Program-made: the position numbers and the translations under genes
Assembly: GCF_009870755.1 (NCBI RefSeq)
Contig: NZ_WLZU01000011.1
Location: forward strand, 1 to 53,979
Length of the DNA: 53,979 nucleotides
Source of the DNA: Streptococcus halichoeri
GTDB taxonomy: Bacteria > Bacillota > Bacilli > Lactobacillales > Streptococcaceae
Reading direction: 5' to 3'
Shown: positions 8,437-17,359 of the stretch, in pieces
How positions within the stretch are numbered: position 1 is the stretch's first letter
Layout of the letters: every line of letters begins with the position of its first letter
Notes under the pieces: model-generated
Databases searched by the model: none
Seen by the model: the letters and a program-made list of their open reading frames with translations, nothing else
Told to the model about the DNA's origin: nothing

Positions 8437-9249
8437 TTATTCTGGTTGTTGACCAATGTAGGCAAGAATGCCGCCATCAACATATAAAATGTGTCCATTG
8501 ATAAAATTTGAAGCGTCACTGGCTAAGAAGACGGCCGGAGCCCCAAGATCCTTAGCCTCACCCCAACGCTGTGCTGGGGTTTTAGAAATAATAAATTGGT
8601 CAAAGGGATGGCGTGAACCATCAGCTTGTATTTCGCGTAGCGGGGCAGTTTGTGGAGTGGCGATATAACCAGGCCCAATACCGTTACATTGGATATTGGC
8701 TGAGCCATATTCAGAAGCAATATTTTTTGTTAGCATTTTAAGGCCGCCTTTAGCTGCGGCATAAGCAGCCACAGTTTCACGGCCTAACTCACTCATCATA
8801 GAGCATATATTAATGATTTTTCCGTGCCCTTTTTCAATCATACCAGGGAGAACTGCTTTTGAAACGATAAAGGGAGCATTTAAGTCAATGTCAATAACTT
8901 GTCGGAAGTCGGCAGCGCTCATTTCAAGCATCGGAGTACGTTTAATGATACCAGCATTATTGACCAAAATATCAATAACACCAACTTCGTCAGTGATTTG
9001 CTTAACCATAGCTTGAATACCATCTTCATCTGTCACATCACAGACATAACCATGTGCCACAATGTTAAGTTTTTTGTAAGCAGCAATTCCTTTATCCACA
9101 AGGTCTTGACGAATATCATTAAATACAATTGTTGCTCCAGCATAAGCAAAAGCTGTTGCAATGGAAAATCCGATACCATAGGATGCACCGGTGATTAAGG
9201 CAACTTTCCCTTTGAGGGAGAAGTTGTCGTTTAAAAAATGATCAGTCAT
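8437..9249 (-). CDS. dhuD: SDR dehydrogenase for uronate catabolism (DhuD / IdnO-like)
   Basis: The 270-residue short-chain dehydrogenase has the cofactor loop TGASYGIG (20-27), NNAG (97-100) and catalytic S150, Y163 and K167 (YAAAK). In streptococcal glycosaminoglycan clusters this enzyme reduces the DhuI product to 2-keto-3-deoxygluconate. It is often annotated gluconate 5-dehydrogenase. It is the first gene of the minus-strand operon. GGAGG precedes the ATG at 9247-9249. The upstream promoter carries two RegR-type operators. Confidence 0.9.
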   Translation of the reverse strand: MTDHFLNDNFSLKGKVALITGASYGIGFSIATAFAYAGATIVFNDIRQDLVDKGIAAYKKLNIVAHGYVCDVTDEDGIQAMVKQITDEVGVIDILVNNAGIIKRTPMLEMSAADFRQVIDIDLNAPFIVSKAVLPGMIEKGHGKIINICSMMSELGRETVAAYAAAKGGLKMLTKNIASEYGSANIQCNGIGPGYIATPQTAPLREIQADGSRHPFDQFIISKTPAQRWGEAKDLGAPAVFLASDASNFINGHILYVDGGILAYIGQQPE

Positions 9250-9280
9250 TAAGCTGGCCTCCAGTTTATATTCCAGGTAG

Positions 9281-9326
9281 TAAACCCGTTCACATGGATA
9301 GTAACACAGTAAACCGGTTTTGTCAA
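9281..9326 (-). promoter_or_regulatory. dhuD operon promoter with two RegR-type operators
   Basis: On the minus strand TTGACA (9321-9326) and TACTAT (9298-9303) are spaced by 17 bases. A perfect palindrome AAACCGGTTT (9311-9320) fills the spacer directly after the -35. A second, imperfect copy TAAACCCGTTCA (9281-9292) lies just downstream of the -10. Both sites would block RNA polymerase if occupied. A LacI-family repressor encoded at 15634 is the obvious candidate, by inference. Confidence 0.8.
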
Positions 9327-9527
9327 TGAGTGAATCATCCTTGTGTACATAGGATATTTTCAGCTTAGAAACTGGTAAAATAAGTCATACAGTTTAGATA
9401 ACTAGAAAAGCGGTAAAAAGGGCTCTTTACAGCCCGTGAAGTTCTTACGATGGGATTTTTTTCTATTAAAATATGGACGTATTGAAAGTCCGATAAGTAA
9501 ACAAAAAGAAAAAAGTTTAAAAAACAG
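9327..9527. other. Divergent intergenic region, no gene
   Basis: AT-rich spacer between the dhuD promoter and the PTS operon promoter. A reverse frame exists here but has no family resemblance and would cross both promoters. I see no further operator copy in it. Confidence 0.6.
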
Positions 9528-9583
9528 TTGACACTCACTTCTGTAAGCGCTATAATCATCCTATAGAAAGTAAACCGGTAAAC
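9528..9583 (+). promoter_or_regulatory. Glycosaminoglycan PTS operon promoter with cre and RegR-type operator
   Basis: TTGACA (9528-9533) and TATAAT (9551-9556) are both consensus with 17-base spacing. TGTAAGCGCTATAA (9542-9555) matches the CcpA cre consensus at 13 of 14 positions and overlaps the spacer and -10. TAAACCGGTAAA (9571-9582), a variant of the RegR-type palindrome, lies at about +10. The layout predicts a very strong promoter shut by glucose (CcpA) and by absence of substrate (RegR). Confidence 0.85.
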
Positions 9584-9606
9584 TCATTGTTTAAAAAGGA
9601 GAAAGC

Positions 9607-10041
9607 ATGGTTAAAATTATTGTGATGGCTCATGGCCATTTTTCAAGTGGGATTCTAAGTTCTTTAGAGTTAATTGCAGGTCAGCAAGAAAATGTAGTGG
9701 GAATTGATTTTTTAGCAGGGATGTCATCGCACGAGGTGAAAACTGCTTTGGTGAATGAATTAAAGACTACACAGGAGGCCTTGATTCTAACGGACTTGTT
9801 GGGGGGGACACCGTTTAATGTTGCTTCAACATACTCAATGGAGCAAACAGATAAAACACTTAAGGTTCTTGCTGGTTTAAATTTAGCTATGTTGATGGAA
9901 GCAGTATTTTCTAGAGCGTTGGGGATGAATCTTGAAATGTTAAGTGAGAAAGTCATAGCTTCATCACATAATGGTATTATTGACTTTGTATCTTGTCTAT
10001 CAGTTCAAAATCAAGAACTTGAATTTGAAGGAGGAATTTGA
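9607..10041 (+). CDS. agaF: PTS mannose-family EIIA (glycosaminoglycan disaccharide)
   Basis: The 144-residue cytosolic EIIA domain accepts phosphate from HPr on H9 (VMAHGHFSSG) and passes it to EIIB. DLLGGTPFNVAS is the typical second motif. It is the first gene of the PTS operon, with AAAGGAG before the ATG. With the IIB, IIC and IID genes downstream it forms a complete ManXYZ-type transporter. The substrate, an unsaturated hyaluronan or chondroitin disaccharide, is inferred from UGL and the uronate genes. The aga symbols follow streptococcal annotation practice and do not imply N-acetylgalactosamine specificity. Confidence 0.9.
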   Translation: MVKIIVMAHGHFSSGILSSLELIAGQQENVVGIDFLAGMSSHEVKTALVNELKTTQEALILTDLLGGTPFNVASTYSMEQTDKTLKVLAGLNLAMLMEAVFSRALGMNLEMLSEKVIASSHNGIIDFVSCLSVQNQELEFEGGI

Positions 10042-11240
10042 TGTCTTCTAGGATTAGAAAAGTTGCGATTGAAAAGATTGAATGTCCCGAACGTTTTTTG
10101 AATAATGCTTTATTAACAAGGGAAGAAGTTGAGAAAGCTATTGAACGTGCACTAAAGCAACTTTATCTTAATATGGGCTATTTTGATAACCGATTTCCAA
10201 CACCGGCAACTTTTGATAATCACTATAAGGTAATGGATAATACGGAATGGACCAATGGTTTTTGGACGGGTTGCTTATGGCTAGCTTACGAATATACAGG
10301 AAATGTAGCGATCAAAGCCATGGCGCACAAGCAAGTTCTTTCATTTTTAGAGCGTGTGAATCAAAAAATAGAATTAGATCATCATGATTTAGGATTTTTG
10401 TATAGTCCGTCGTGTATGGCTGAATATCGTATAAATGGTAATGAACAAGCTTTAGATGCTGCCTTAAAAGCGGCTGATAAATTAATGGAACGGTATCAAG
10501 TAAAAGGGAAGTTCATTCAAGCTTGGGGAGAATTGGGGCAAAAAGACCATTACCGCCTTATTATTGACTGTTTATTAAATATTCAATTATTATTTTTTGC
10601 ATCTGAACAAACTGGCGAGGTGAGGTATAAAGAGGCTGCAAGCAAACATTTTTACACTTCAGCTAATACAGTAATTCGTGAGGATGTATCGGCTTATCAT
10701 ACTTACTATTTCGATCCAGAAACAGGAGCACCTTTAAAAGGTGTGACACGCCAAGGATATAGTGATGATTCAGCTTGGGCACGTGGCCAAGCCTGGGGAG
10801 TTTATGGCATCCCACTTAGTTATCGAAAAATGCGAGATGATGACCAAATTGCTCTGTTTAAAGGAATGACAAATTACTTTTTGAACCGCTTACCTGCTGA
10901 TAATGTTTCCTATTGGGATTTAATTTTTAATGATGACTCTGCACAGTCCCGTGATTCTTCTGCAACGGCGATAGCAATTTGTGGGATGCATGAAATGTTG
11001 AAATATTTGCCAGAGGTTGATGCTGATAAGGAAACCTATAAATATGCAATGCATACAATGCTTCGTAGCTTAATAGATAAGTATGCTAATACGGAGTATC
11101 AAGCAGGCCGCCCTCTTTTATTGCACGGTGTTTATTCATGGCATTCGGGCAAAGGTGTAGATGAAGGTAATATCTGGGGCGATTACTATTATTTAGAAGC
11201 TTTAATGCGTTTTTATAAAGACTGGGACTTATACTGGTAG
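10041..11240 (+). CDS. ugl: Unsaturated glucuronyl hydrolase, GH88
   Basis: The product has 399 residues from the ATG at 10041, which overlaps the preceding TGA by one base. GGAGGA at 10030-10035 supports it over an in-frame TTG three bases earlier. It hydrates and cleaves the unsaturated uronate from disaccharides made by PL8 lyases. D116 (in LDHHDLGF) and D176 (in RLIIDCLLN) align with the catalytic pair described for the S. agalactiae enzyme (Asp115 and Asp175, one residue shorter at the N-terminus). YSDDSAWARGQAWG is a further family block. There is no signal peptide, so it acts in the cytosol on imported, phosphorylated disaccharide. Confidence 0.95.
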   Translation: MSSRIRKVAIEKIECPERFLNNALLTREEVEKAIERALKQLYLNMGYFDNRFPTPATFDNHYKVMDNTEWTNGFWTGCLWLAYEYTGNVAIKAMAHKQVLSFLERVNQKIELDHHDLGFLYSPSCMAEYRINGNEQALDAALKAADKLMERYQVKGKFIQAWGELGQKDHYRLIIDCLLNIQLLFFASEQTGEVRYKEAASKHFYTSANTVIREDVSAYHTYYFDPETGAPLKGVTRQGYSDDSAWARGQAWGVYGIPLSYRKMRDDDQIALFKGMTNYFLNRLPADNVSYWDLIFNDDSAQSRDSSATAIAICGMHEMLKYLPEVDADKETYKYAMHTMLRSLIDKYANTEYQAGRPLLLHGVYSWHSGKGVDEGNIWGDYYYLEALMRFYKDWDLYW

Positions 11241-11344
11241 TTCTTTGTGATGAACTGATTTTCATCTCAAAAAGGCACGTAATGGCCTGAAGTCAGGGTT
11301 AGTAAATAGGGTTTAATAAAGGTAGAAAATGAAGGAGGTCAGTG

Positions 11345-11839
11345 ATGGCAGCAGAACCACATATTGTGATGACACGGATTGATGAACGCTTAATTCATGG
11401 ACAAGGGCAGCTTTGGGTGAAATTTCTAAGTTGTAATACTGTAATTGTTGCTAATGATGCCGTTTCGCAAGATAATATTCAACAAAGTCTGATGAAGACA
11501 GTTGTTCCTGAGTCAGTAGCTCTGCGTTTTTTTTCCATACAAAAGGTCATTGAGATTATCCACAAAGCCAATCCAGCACAAACTATCTTTATTATCGTTA
11601 AAGATTTAGCAGATGCTTATCGCCTCGTGGTGGGTGGTGTTCCTATTAAGGAAATCAACATTGGTAATATCCATAATGCTTATGGCAAGACACAAGTAAC
11701 ACGATCTATTTTTTTAGATCAAGCGGATAAGGATGTGATTCGTCGTCTCCATGAAAATTATGGCATTTACTTTAATACTAAAACAACACCAACGGGAAAT
11801 GATGGTGCAGTAGAAGTTAATATTTTGGATTATATTTAA
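11345..11839 (+). CDS. agaV: PTS mannose-family EIIB
   Basis: The 164-residue EIIB has phosphorylation site H18 in TRIDERLIHGQ. It carries phosphate from EIIA to the incoming sugar. AAGGAGG (11332-11338) is six bases from the ATG at 11345, which is preferred over the GTG three bases upstream. It sits 104 bases after ugl. That gap contains no gene and no convincing terminator. Confidence 0.92.
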   Translation: MAAEPHIVMTRIDERLIHGQGQLWVKFLSCNTVIVANDAVSQDNIQQSLMKTVVPESVALRFFSIQKVIEIIHKANPAQTIFIIVKDLADAYRLVVGGVPIKEINIGNIHNAYGKTQVTRSIFLDQADKDVIRRLHENYGIYFNTKTTPTGNDGAVEVNILDYI

Positions 11840-11868
11840 TAAACTGGGGTAATTTAAAGGAGAGTGTT

Positions 11869-12735
11869 ATGAGTATTACTATTATCCAAGCAGTACTTAT
11901 TGGATTATGGACGGCCTTTTGTTTTAGCGGTATGCTGCTTGGTCTTTATACTAATAGGTGTATTGTTCTATCATTAGGCGTAGGGGTTATCTTGGGAGAT
12001 ATTCAGACAGCTTTAGCAGTTGGTGCTATCTCGGAATTGGCTTATATGGGATTTGGTGTAGGTGCTGGTGGTACGGTACCGCCCAATCCAATTGGACCTG
12101 GAATTTTTGGTACCTTGATGGCCATTACAACTGTTGCTAGTAAGGATAAGATTACACCAGAAGCAGCATTAGCCTTATCAACGCCAATTGCAGTGGGTAT
12201 TCAGTTCTTACAAACAGCAACGTATACCGCATTTGCAGGAGCGCCTGAGGCCGCTAAAAAAGCGCTTAGAGTAGGGAATTTTCACAAATTTAGAATAGCA
12301 GCTAATGGGACGATTTGGGCATTTGCAGGACTTGGTTTCATTCTCGGGCTAATTGGTGCACTTTCAATGGAAACATTGACGAATTTATTTGCTTTAATTC
12401 CTCCGGTACTTTTGAACGGTTTAACGTTAGCAGGTAAGATGCTTCCGGCTATTGGTTTTGCAATGATTTTATCAGTTATGGCGAAAAAGGAACTTATTCC
12501 CTATATTTTGTTGGGTTATGTTTTAGCTGTTTACTTCGGTTTGCCGGTCTTAACACCAACATCAAATGGTGATGGCGTTTTAACCTCAGTTACAGCTAAT
12601 AGTGTACTTGGCGTACCAACCATTGGTGTAGCTCTGATTGCTACCATCTTTGCTCTAATTGATATCTTTAGAAAACCAGCTGCCGCTGGAGCAAGACCAC
12701 AACCTGAAGGAGACGAACAAGATGACTGGATCTAA
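11869..12735 (+). CDS. agaW: PTS mannose-family EIIC, membrane channel subunit
   Basis: The 288-residue hydrophobic protein of the EII-Sor/EIIC family has the characteristic AVGAISELAYMGFGVGAGGT and PPNPIGPGIFGT region and about eight membrane segments. It forms the sugar path together with EIID. AAAGGAGAG precedes the ATG. Its last 14 bases overlap the start of the EIID gene, which suggests translational coupling of the two membrane subunits. Confidence 0.93.
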   Translation: MSITIIQAVLIGLWTAFCFSGMLLGLYTNRCIVLSLGVGVILGDIQTALAVGAISELAYMGFGVGAGGTVPPNPIGPGIFGTLMAITTVASKDKITPEAALALSTPIAVGIQFLQTATYTAFAGAPEAAKKALRVGNFHKFRIAANGTIWAFAGLGFILGLIGALSMETLTNLFALIPPVLLNGLTLAGKMLPAIGFAMILSVMAKKELIPYILLGYVLAVYFGLPVLTPTSNGDGVLTSVTANSVLGVPTIGVALIATIFALIDIFRKPAAAGARPQPEGDEQDDWI

Positions 12736-13537
12736 CAAACTTGTCAAAAGTGATTATACAAAGACAGCTTTACGTGCTTTTTTCTTGCAAAATGGCTTTA
12801 ATTACAGTAACTATCAGGGCTTAGGCTATGCTAATGTTATTTTTCCTGCTTTGAAAAAGTATTATGGCGATGATAAAAAAGCTTTAGCTCAAGCAGTTGA
12901 AGATAATATTGAATTTTATAATACAAACCCTCATTTTCTCCCATTTATTACTAGCTTGCATTTGGCTATGATTGAAAACGAGCGGCCTGAAGAAGAGGTG
13001 CGGGGAATTAAGATGGCATTAATGGGACCATTGGCTGGAATTGGGGACTCTCTATCACAATTTTGTTTAGCGCCGCTTTTTTCCACAATTGCAGCATCCT
13101 TAGCTTCAGATGGTTTAGTTCTTGGGCCATTATTATTCTTTGTAGCGATGAATACTATATTAACAGCGATTAAACTAGTGACTGGTTATTATGGCTATAA
13201 ATTGGGGACAAACTTTATTGAAAAGCTCAGTGAACAAATGACCATTATTTCACGTGCAGCTAATATTATTGGGGTAACTGTCATTTCAAGCTTAGCAGCA
13301 ACTCAAGTGAAGCTTACTATTCCTTATACCTTTGCAGCAGGTAAAGTAACTAGTTCAGCTCAAAAGATTGTGACGGTTCAAGGTATGCTTGATAAAATTG
13401 CTCCTGCTTTATTGCCTGCACTTTATACCCTTTTAATGTTTTACCTCATTAAAAATAAAAAATGGACAACCTATAAATTAGTTATTCTTACGGTAATTAT
13501 TGGAATTTTAGGCAGTTGGCTAGGTATATTAGCATAA
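12722..13537 (+). CDS. agaD: PTS mannose-family EIID
   Basis: The product has 271 residues from the ATG at 12722, with GGAGA about ten bases upstream. The frame extends further upstream inside the EIIC gene, but the family starts at MTGSNKLVKSDYTKTALRAF. The conserved NYQGLGYANVIFPALKKYY and MGPLAGIGDSL motifs are present, with C-terminal membrane helices. It is the membrane partner of EIIC. Confidence 0.93.
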   Translation: MTGSNKLVKSDYTKTALRAFFLQNGFNYSNYQGLGYANVIFPALKKYYGDDKKALAQAVEDNIEFYNTNPHFLPFITSLHLAMIENERPEEEVRGIKMALMGPLAGIGDSLSQFCLAPLFSTIAASLASDGLVLGPLLFFVAMNTILTAIKLVTGYYGYKLGTNFIEKLSEQMTIISRAANIIGVTVISSLAATQVKLTIPYTFAAGKVTSSAQKIVTVQGMLDKIAPALLPALYTLLMFYLIKNKKWTTYKLVILTVIIGILGSWLGILA

Positions 13538-13548
13538 AAAAAGGCGTC

Positions 13549-13582
13549 AAAGGGTTAGAGATTTTTCTAATCCTTTTTCGTT
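13549..13582 (+). terminator. Weak hairpin between the EIID and lyase genes
   Basis: AAAGGGTTAGA pairs imperfectly with TCTAATCCTTT followed by T residues (about 13549-13578). It may act as a partial terminator that lowers expression of the downstream lyase gene relative to the PTS. It could also be only a processing stem. Confidence 0.5.
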
Positions 13583-13601
13583 TAAATGGGAGAGAGTTAT
13601 T

Positions 13602-15518
13602 ATGAAGTCATCATTGTTAAGAAATCGACCACCATTCTTATTACAATTTGATCCCGATTATTGTAATAGTTATATTAAGAGACATCACAAAAGAGCTTAT
13701 GAGCAACGTAAAAAAAGTGCCGATTTGCTGTTGAGTCATACGTTTATTTTTACTGATAACTGGGATATGGAACCTTGTAGTAAACCGATAAAATTAAAGT
13801 TTTTAGATTGGGAGCATTCCCCGACAACTGATCCTGAGTGGGCCTATATGCTTAATCGACAAACCTATCTTATGAATTTGCTCCTGGTAGGCATCGTTGA
13901 AAAGCAAACAAAATATCAAGAGCAAGCTCTCTTTTTTATCCGTGATTGGATTAATCAAGTTGAACGGTTAACTCCTAAAAGCCCAGCGACACGGACATTA
14001 GATACGGGTATTCGATGCTTGACATGGCTCAAATTTCTGCTTTATTTGGATCAATTTGCCAGCTTATCCTTAGCAGATGAGTCCTTAATTTTAAGTTCTG
14101 TACGCTCACAGCTGACCTACTTGCATGCTGCTTATCAGCCTAAATATAGTTTGAGTAATTGGGGTATTCCTCAGACAGTAGCCATATTGCTTTGGTCTCA
14201 TTATTATGGCCAAGAGGTGGTTAGTCCTAGCTTGCGAGAATTTGCTGAAACAGAGTTGCAACAGCAGTTGAACTTACAAATTCTTGATGATGGCAGTCAA
14301 TATGAGCAGTCAATAATGTATCATGTTGAAGTTTACAAAAATCTCCTGGAATTAGCCCATTTAATGCCTTCAAAGGCGGCTGAACTAACACCTGTTTTAT
14401 TAAAAATGGCTAACTACATTGTTGCTATGACTGGTCCTGATCATCGACAAATTGCTCTTGGTGACAGTGATCGAACGGATACACGTGATATTCTAACCAG
14501 CTCAGCTATTTTTTTTGCATCCCCTTTCTTTAAAAGCAAGGCCTATGCACATGTGGACCTTGATTCTATTTTGTTGTTTGGTCGACCAGGAATAGAAAGA
14601 TTTGAGACTTTAAAGGAGAAAGAATTAACCAATCAGCTGGCCTTTTTCCCATCTAGTGGACACGTTTGTTATAGGAATGCACGTTCTTACCTCTTTTTTA
14701 AAAGTGGGCCATTTGGTAGTTCACATAGTCATAGTGATCAAAATAGTTTTTGTCTGTATGACCAGGGACAAGCTCTCATTGTGGATCCTGGTCGTTACAC
14801 GTATAAGGAAGAATCGCTGCGCTATCAGCTAAAAAGTCAAGAGTGTCATTCAACTTGCTTTTTAGTAGGAGAAGCAGCTAAGCACGTGCAAAGCTCCTGG
14901 ACTTATAATTCCTATCCCAGAGCTCAACTCTTGCCACCAGTGTTAGAAGATAAGCTAGTCCTACTTGAGGGATATGTTATGGACAGCAATACGTGCAACC
15001 CTGTACTTCATCAGCGTCAAATTCTTTGCTTACCTGCAGGAAACACTGTTGTTTTTGATCGGGTTTATTGTCCTGGTAGGCACTGCTTGCAAACGCAATT
15101 TATTCTTGATAGCGAGGTTACATATCAGAAAGGGAAAATAAATAATTTACGTGTTTATAGTTTACAGCCCTTGCAGGTAGAAGAGATGCTTATTTCAAAG
15201 CGCTATAATCAACTGACACCTAGTAGTAAACTCGTTAAGCGTCAGCCATTTACTGATACCTTAACAGATGTCACGCTTTTTTTAGACCAAGATTGCCGTG
15301 TGAGAGAGCATCCCATTCTTCAAACCGGAAGTGAGTCACCACTAAAGAATGCATATGGTTTTGAACTTGAGGGCTCAAATTACCACTATTTTATAGCACT
15401 ACTGGGAGCTGATATTATCCAGGGAGACAAACTCTATCATTTAGCGGCTTACAAATGTAAGGGACGAGTCGTTGTTTATGATAAAGTAAAGGGAATTTGT
15501 CATCGTTTAAAAAATTAA
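13602..15518 (+). CDS. Heparinase II/III family polysaccharide lyase, cytosolic
   Basis: The 638-residue protein has an N-terminal alpha/alpha toroid (DWEHSPTTDPEWAYMLNRQ, GIRCLTWLKFLLYL, NLQILDDGSQYEQSIMYHVE) and a C-terminal beta-sandwich opening with FGSSHSHSDQNSFCLYDQG, then VDPGRYTY. These are typical of heparinase II/III (PL12-like) proteins. No signal peptide is visible, so it should act on imported oligosaccharides, perhaps as an oligo-hyaluronate or heparan-type lyase. The exact substrate cannot be read from sequence. The gene closes the PTS operon and starts after GGGAGAGAG. The convincing part is the HxHxD block and the genomic context. Confidence 0.85.
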   Translation: MKSSLLRNRPPFLLQFDPDYCNSYIKRHHKRAYEQRKKSADLLLSHTFIFTDNWDMEPCSKPIKLKFLDWEHSPTTDPEWAYMLNRQTYLMNLLLVGIVEKQTKYQEQALFFIRDWINQVERLTPKSPATRTLDTGIRCLTWLKFLLYLDQFASLSLADESLILSSVRSQLTYLHAAYQPKYSLSNWGIPQTVAILLWSHYYGQEVVSPSLREFAETELQQQLNLQILDDGSQYEQSIMYHVEVYKNLLELAHLMPSKAAELTPVLLKMANYIVAMTGPDHRQIALGDSDRTDTRDILTSSAIFFASPFFKSKAYAHVDLDSILLFGRPGIERFETLKEKELTNQLAFFPSSGHVCYRNARSYLFFKSGPFGSSHSHSDQNSFCLYDQGQALIVDPGRYTYKEESLRYQLKSQECHSTCFLVGEAAKHVQSSWTYNSYPRAQLLPPVLEDKLVLLEGYVMDSNTCNPVLHQRQILCLPAGNTVVFDRVYCPGRHCLQTQFILDSEVTYQKGKINNLRVYSLQPLQVEEMLISKRYNQLTPSSKLVKRQPFTDTLTDVTLFLDQDCRVREHPILQTGSESPLKNAYGFELEGSNYHYFIALLGADIIQGDKLYHLAAYKCKGRVVVYDKVKGICHRLKN

Positions 15519-15555
15519 TTGGACGGGTCTTTTTCCCCACCATCAAAGCATTCTA

Positions 15556-15597
15556 TGGTATACTAAGAATAATCCTAACTATTTCTAAACCGATTAA
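15556..15597 (+). promoter_or_regulatory. regR promoter with self-operator
   Basis: An extended -10 TGgTATACT (15556-15564) is followed by TAAACCGATTAA (15586-15597), a variant of the palindrome found at the other glycosaminoglycan promoters. The position downstream of the -10 suggests autorepression by RegR. Confidence 0.7.
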
Positions 15598-15633
15598 CTA
15601 AGAAGAAAATATACTGTAAGAAAGGAAAAGAGA

Positions 15634-16635
15634 TTGTCCAAAAAAGTTACCATTTCTGACATTGCTCAATTATCACAGACTTCCAAGACCACGGTATCTT
15701 TTTATTTGAATCATAAATATGAGAAAATGTCAGAGGAGACACGTAGGCGCATTGAAAACGTTATCAAAGAAACAGGCTATAAACCAAGCACACTTGCTAG
15801 AAGTTTAAACTCCAAAAATACTCATTTGATCGGAGTACTAATCGGTGATATTACTAATACGTTTTCTAATCAAATCGTTAAAGGCATTGAAACGTTGACC
15901 AAAGAAAAAAATTACCAGGTCATTATTGGCAATAGTAATTATGATTCTAAAAATGAAGATCACTATATTGAAAATATGTTGAATCTTGGTGTAGATGGCT
16001 TTATTATCCAACCAACATCTAATTTTCGTAAATATTCGCGCATTATTGAAGAAAAGGAAAAGCACATGGTGTTCTTTGATAGTCAATTGTATGAGCACCG
16101 AACCAATTGGGTTAAAACAAATAATTATGATGCTGTTTATGATATGATTCAGTCTAGTATTGACAAAGGTTATACTGATTTTGTGATGATTACAGCGGAT
16201 CCTAGCCTTTTGAGTACCCGTATAGAAAGGGCTTCTGGCTTTATAGATGCTCTGGAAGAGCAAAACTATACCTATGAAAAATTAATTATTGATCAAGAAC
16301 AAACACAGATGGAAGAGATTGAGACTTTCTTAGATCAGCATATTAATCGTTCTCACAATACTCTAGTTTTTGTCCCCAATTGCTGGGCTTTACATATGGT
16401 ATTTACAGCGATGAAAAAACTTCAATTAGCGATGCCTCAAACAGGGCTGGTTGGCTTTGACAATATTGAGTGGACTAATTTTTCTTCACCAACCGTCACC
16501 ACTATTGTTCAGCCAGCTTACGAAGAAGGTAAAGAGGCGGCTGAGATTCTTATTAATGAAATTGAAGGGGCGCTCCACGAGGAAAAGCAGAAAATATTTG
16601 ATTGTAAGATTGAATGGAAAGAATCAACACTATAA
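15634..16635 (+). CDS. regR: LacI/GalR-family repressor, RegR-like
   Basis: The 333-residue regulator uses a TTG start at 15634, with AAGGAAAAG upstream. It has an N-terminal HTH (VTISDIAQLSQTSKTTVSFY) and hinge ARSLNSKNTHLIGVL. A periplasmic-binding-protein-like sensor domain ends in VGFDNIEW and TTIVQPAYEEGKEAAE. RegR of S. pneumoniae is known to repress hyaluronidase. Here the gene lies between the PTS operon and hylA, and matching palindromes lie at four nearby promoters. The inducer is probably a catabolic intermediate of unsaturated uronate, which is inference. Confidence 0.9.
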   Translation: MSKKVTISDIAQLSQTSKTTVSFYLNHKYEKMSEETRRRIENVIKETGYKPSTLARSLNSKNTHLIGVLIGDITNTFSNQIVKGIETLTKEKNYQVIIGNSNYDSKNEDHYIENMLNLGVDGFIIQPTSNFRKYSRIIEEKEKHMVFFDSQLYEHRTNWVKTNNYDAVYDMIQSSIDKGYTDFVMITADPSLLSTRIERASGFIDALEEQNYTYEKLIIDQEQTQMEEIETFLDQHINRSHNTLVFVPNCWALHMVFTAMKKLQLAMPQTGLVGFDNIEWTNFSSPTVTTIVQPAYEEGKEAAEILINEIEGALHEEKQKIFDCKIEWKESTL

Positions 16636-17087
16636 AAACAGTAAAGGCTCTCAATTTCCTGTAGAGGATGACTTATGTTTATAGCTTCCCCTATAGTTTA
16701 TAGTTACTAAGAACTCAAGACTGCCAATAGCTGCTAGTGCTAGCAAAAATTTGCTAATGGTAAGCACTTTAATACCTTGAAGAGCCTGTCCTAGACTATT
16801 TGTGATTGTGTCTTAACTCTGAAATATTAGTTAGTCTAAAGACTAGACTTCCGTTATATTGATTTCTTTTAGTGTTTTTCATGCCTGGCTATTTCCCTTC
16901 AGCTGCTTAACTTTTTGACATAGTTGATGTTTAGCTAGAAAATTATAAGTGGTGCGTGTGATGTTAAATATGGCTATAAAGCACTTGCTTAATCGTAAGA
17001 GCTTATGATTTTCTTTTTTAAGCCATTTTTGAAAAAATGGAGCAGTTGACGCTGCACCTCAATAGTGAGACAGAAGAAAAACACTCT

Positions 17088-17128
17088 AAAAAACCAATTT
17101 CCTGAATTGAACAAGAGATTGGTTTTTT
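17088..17128. terminator. Bidirectional hairpin terminator
   Basis: AAAAAACCAATTTC (17088-17101) pairs with GAGATTGGTTTTTT (17115-17128), 13 of 14 pairs, with a 13-base loop and T-rich end. It is far downstream of regR and could stop antisense or read-through transcripts. Confidence 0.75.
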
Positions 17129-17300
17129 AAATGATATTGAATTCTAGTTTCATTATAAAATGTAATTGTTGCAATCTTTGTTATATTATTTTTGTGGTAT
17201 TTTTTCTTTTGTGGGGGAAAGGTTTCAGTCTTTAGATGGAGTGAGATTCATTCGATACAGGCAATTTTGTTTCTAACGCATAAGCTTTTTGACCATAATA

Positions 17301-17346
17301 AAGCACTCCTGATTCTATTTTACTAGCATTTATCAGGAGTGCTTTT
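17301..17346. terminator. Terminator of hylA
   Basis: AAGCACTCCTGAT (17301-17313) pairs perfectly with ATCAGGAGTGCTT (17332-17344). It lies 15 bases beyond the hylA stop on the minus strand. The T-run is short in both directions. Confidence 0.75.
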
Positions 17347-17359
17347 CTTCTGTCTCATT

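Larger units (their letters stand above)
17066..17357. repeat. 21-bp near-perfect inverted repeat bracketing about 250 bp
   Basis: The left arm at 17066-17086 begins TGAGACAGAAG and ends CACTC. The reverse complement of 17337-17357 is identical except for one base. The arms enclose both terminator hairpins. The element could be a miniature mobile element or the result of a local inversion. Confidence 0.65.
16636..17359. other. 724-bp intergenic region between convergent regR and hylA
   Basis: No intact gene is visible. It contains two terminator hairpins (17088-17128 and 17301-17344) and a 21-bp inverted repeat (17066-17086 and 17337-17357) that brackets them. The left part, 16640-17060, looks like decayed sequence with short open frames and no recognisable protein. 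Confidence 0.6.

Noticed and set aside
8899..9198. 99-codon plus-strand frame inside dhuD
   Set aside because: It is antisense to an SDR gene with all catalytic residues and has no promoter or ribosome site.
15838..16263. 141-codon minus-strand frame inside regR
   Set aside because: It is antisense to an intact LacI-family gene. Its Ile/Phe-rich composition arises from the complementary codons.
16636..17065. Insertion-sequence remnant in the regR-hylA gap
   Set aside because: Short frames and A/T runs suggest decay, but I could not recognise transposase motifs in any frame.
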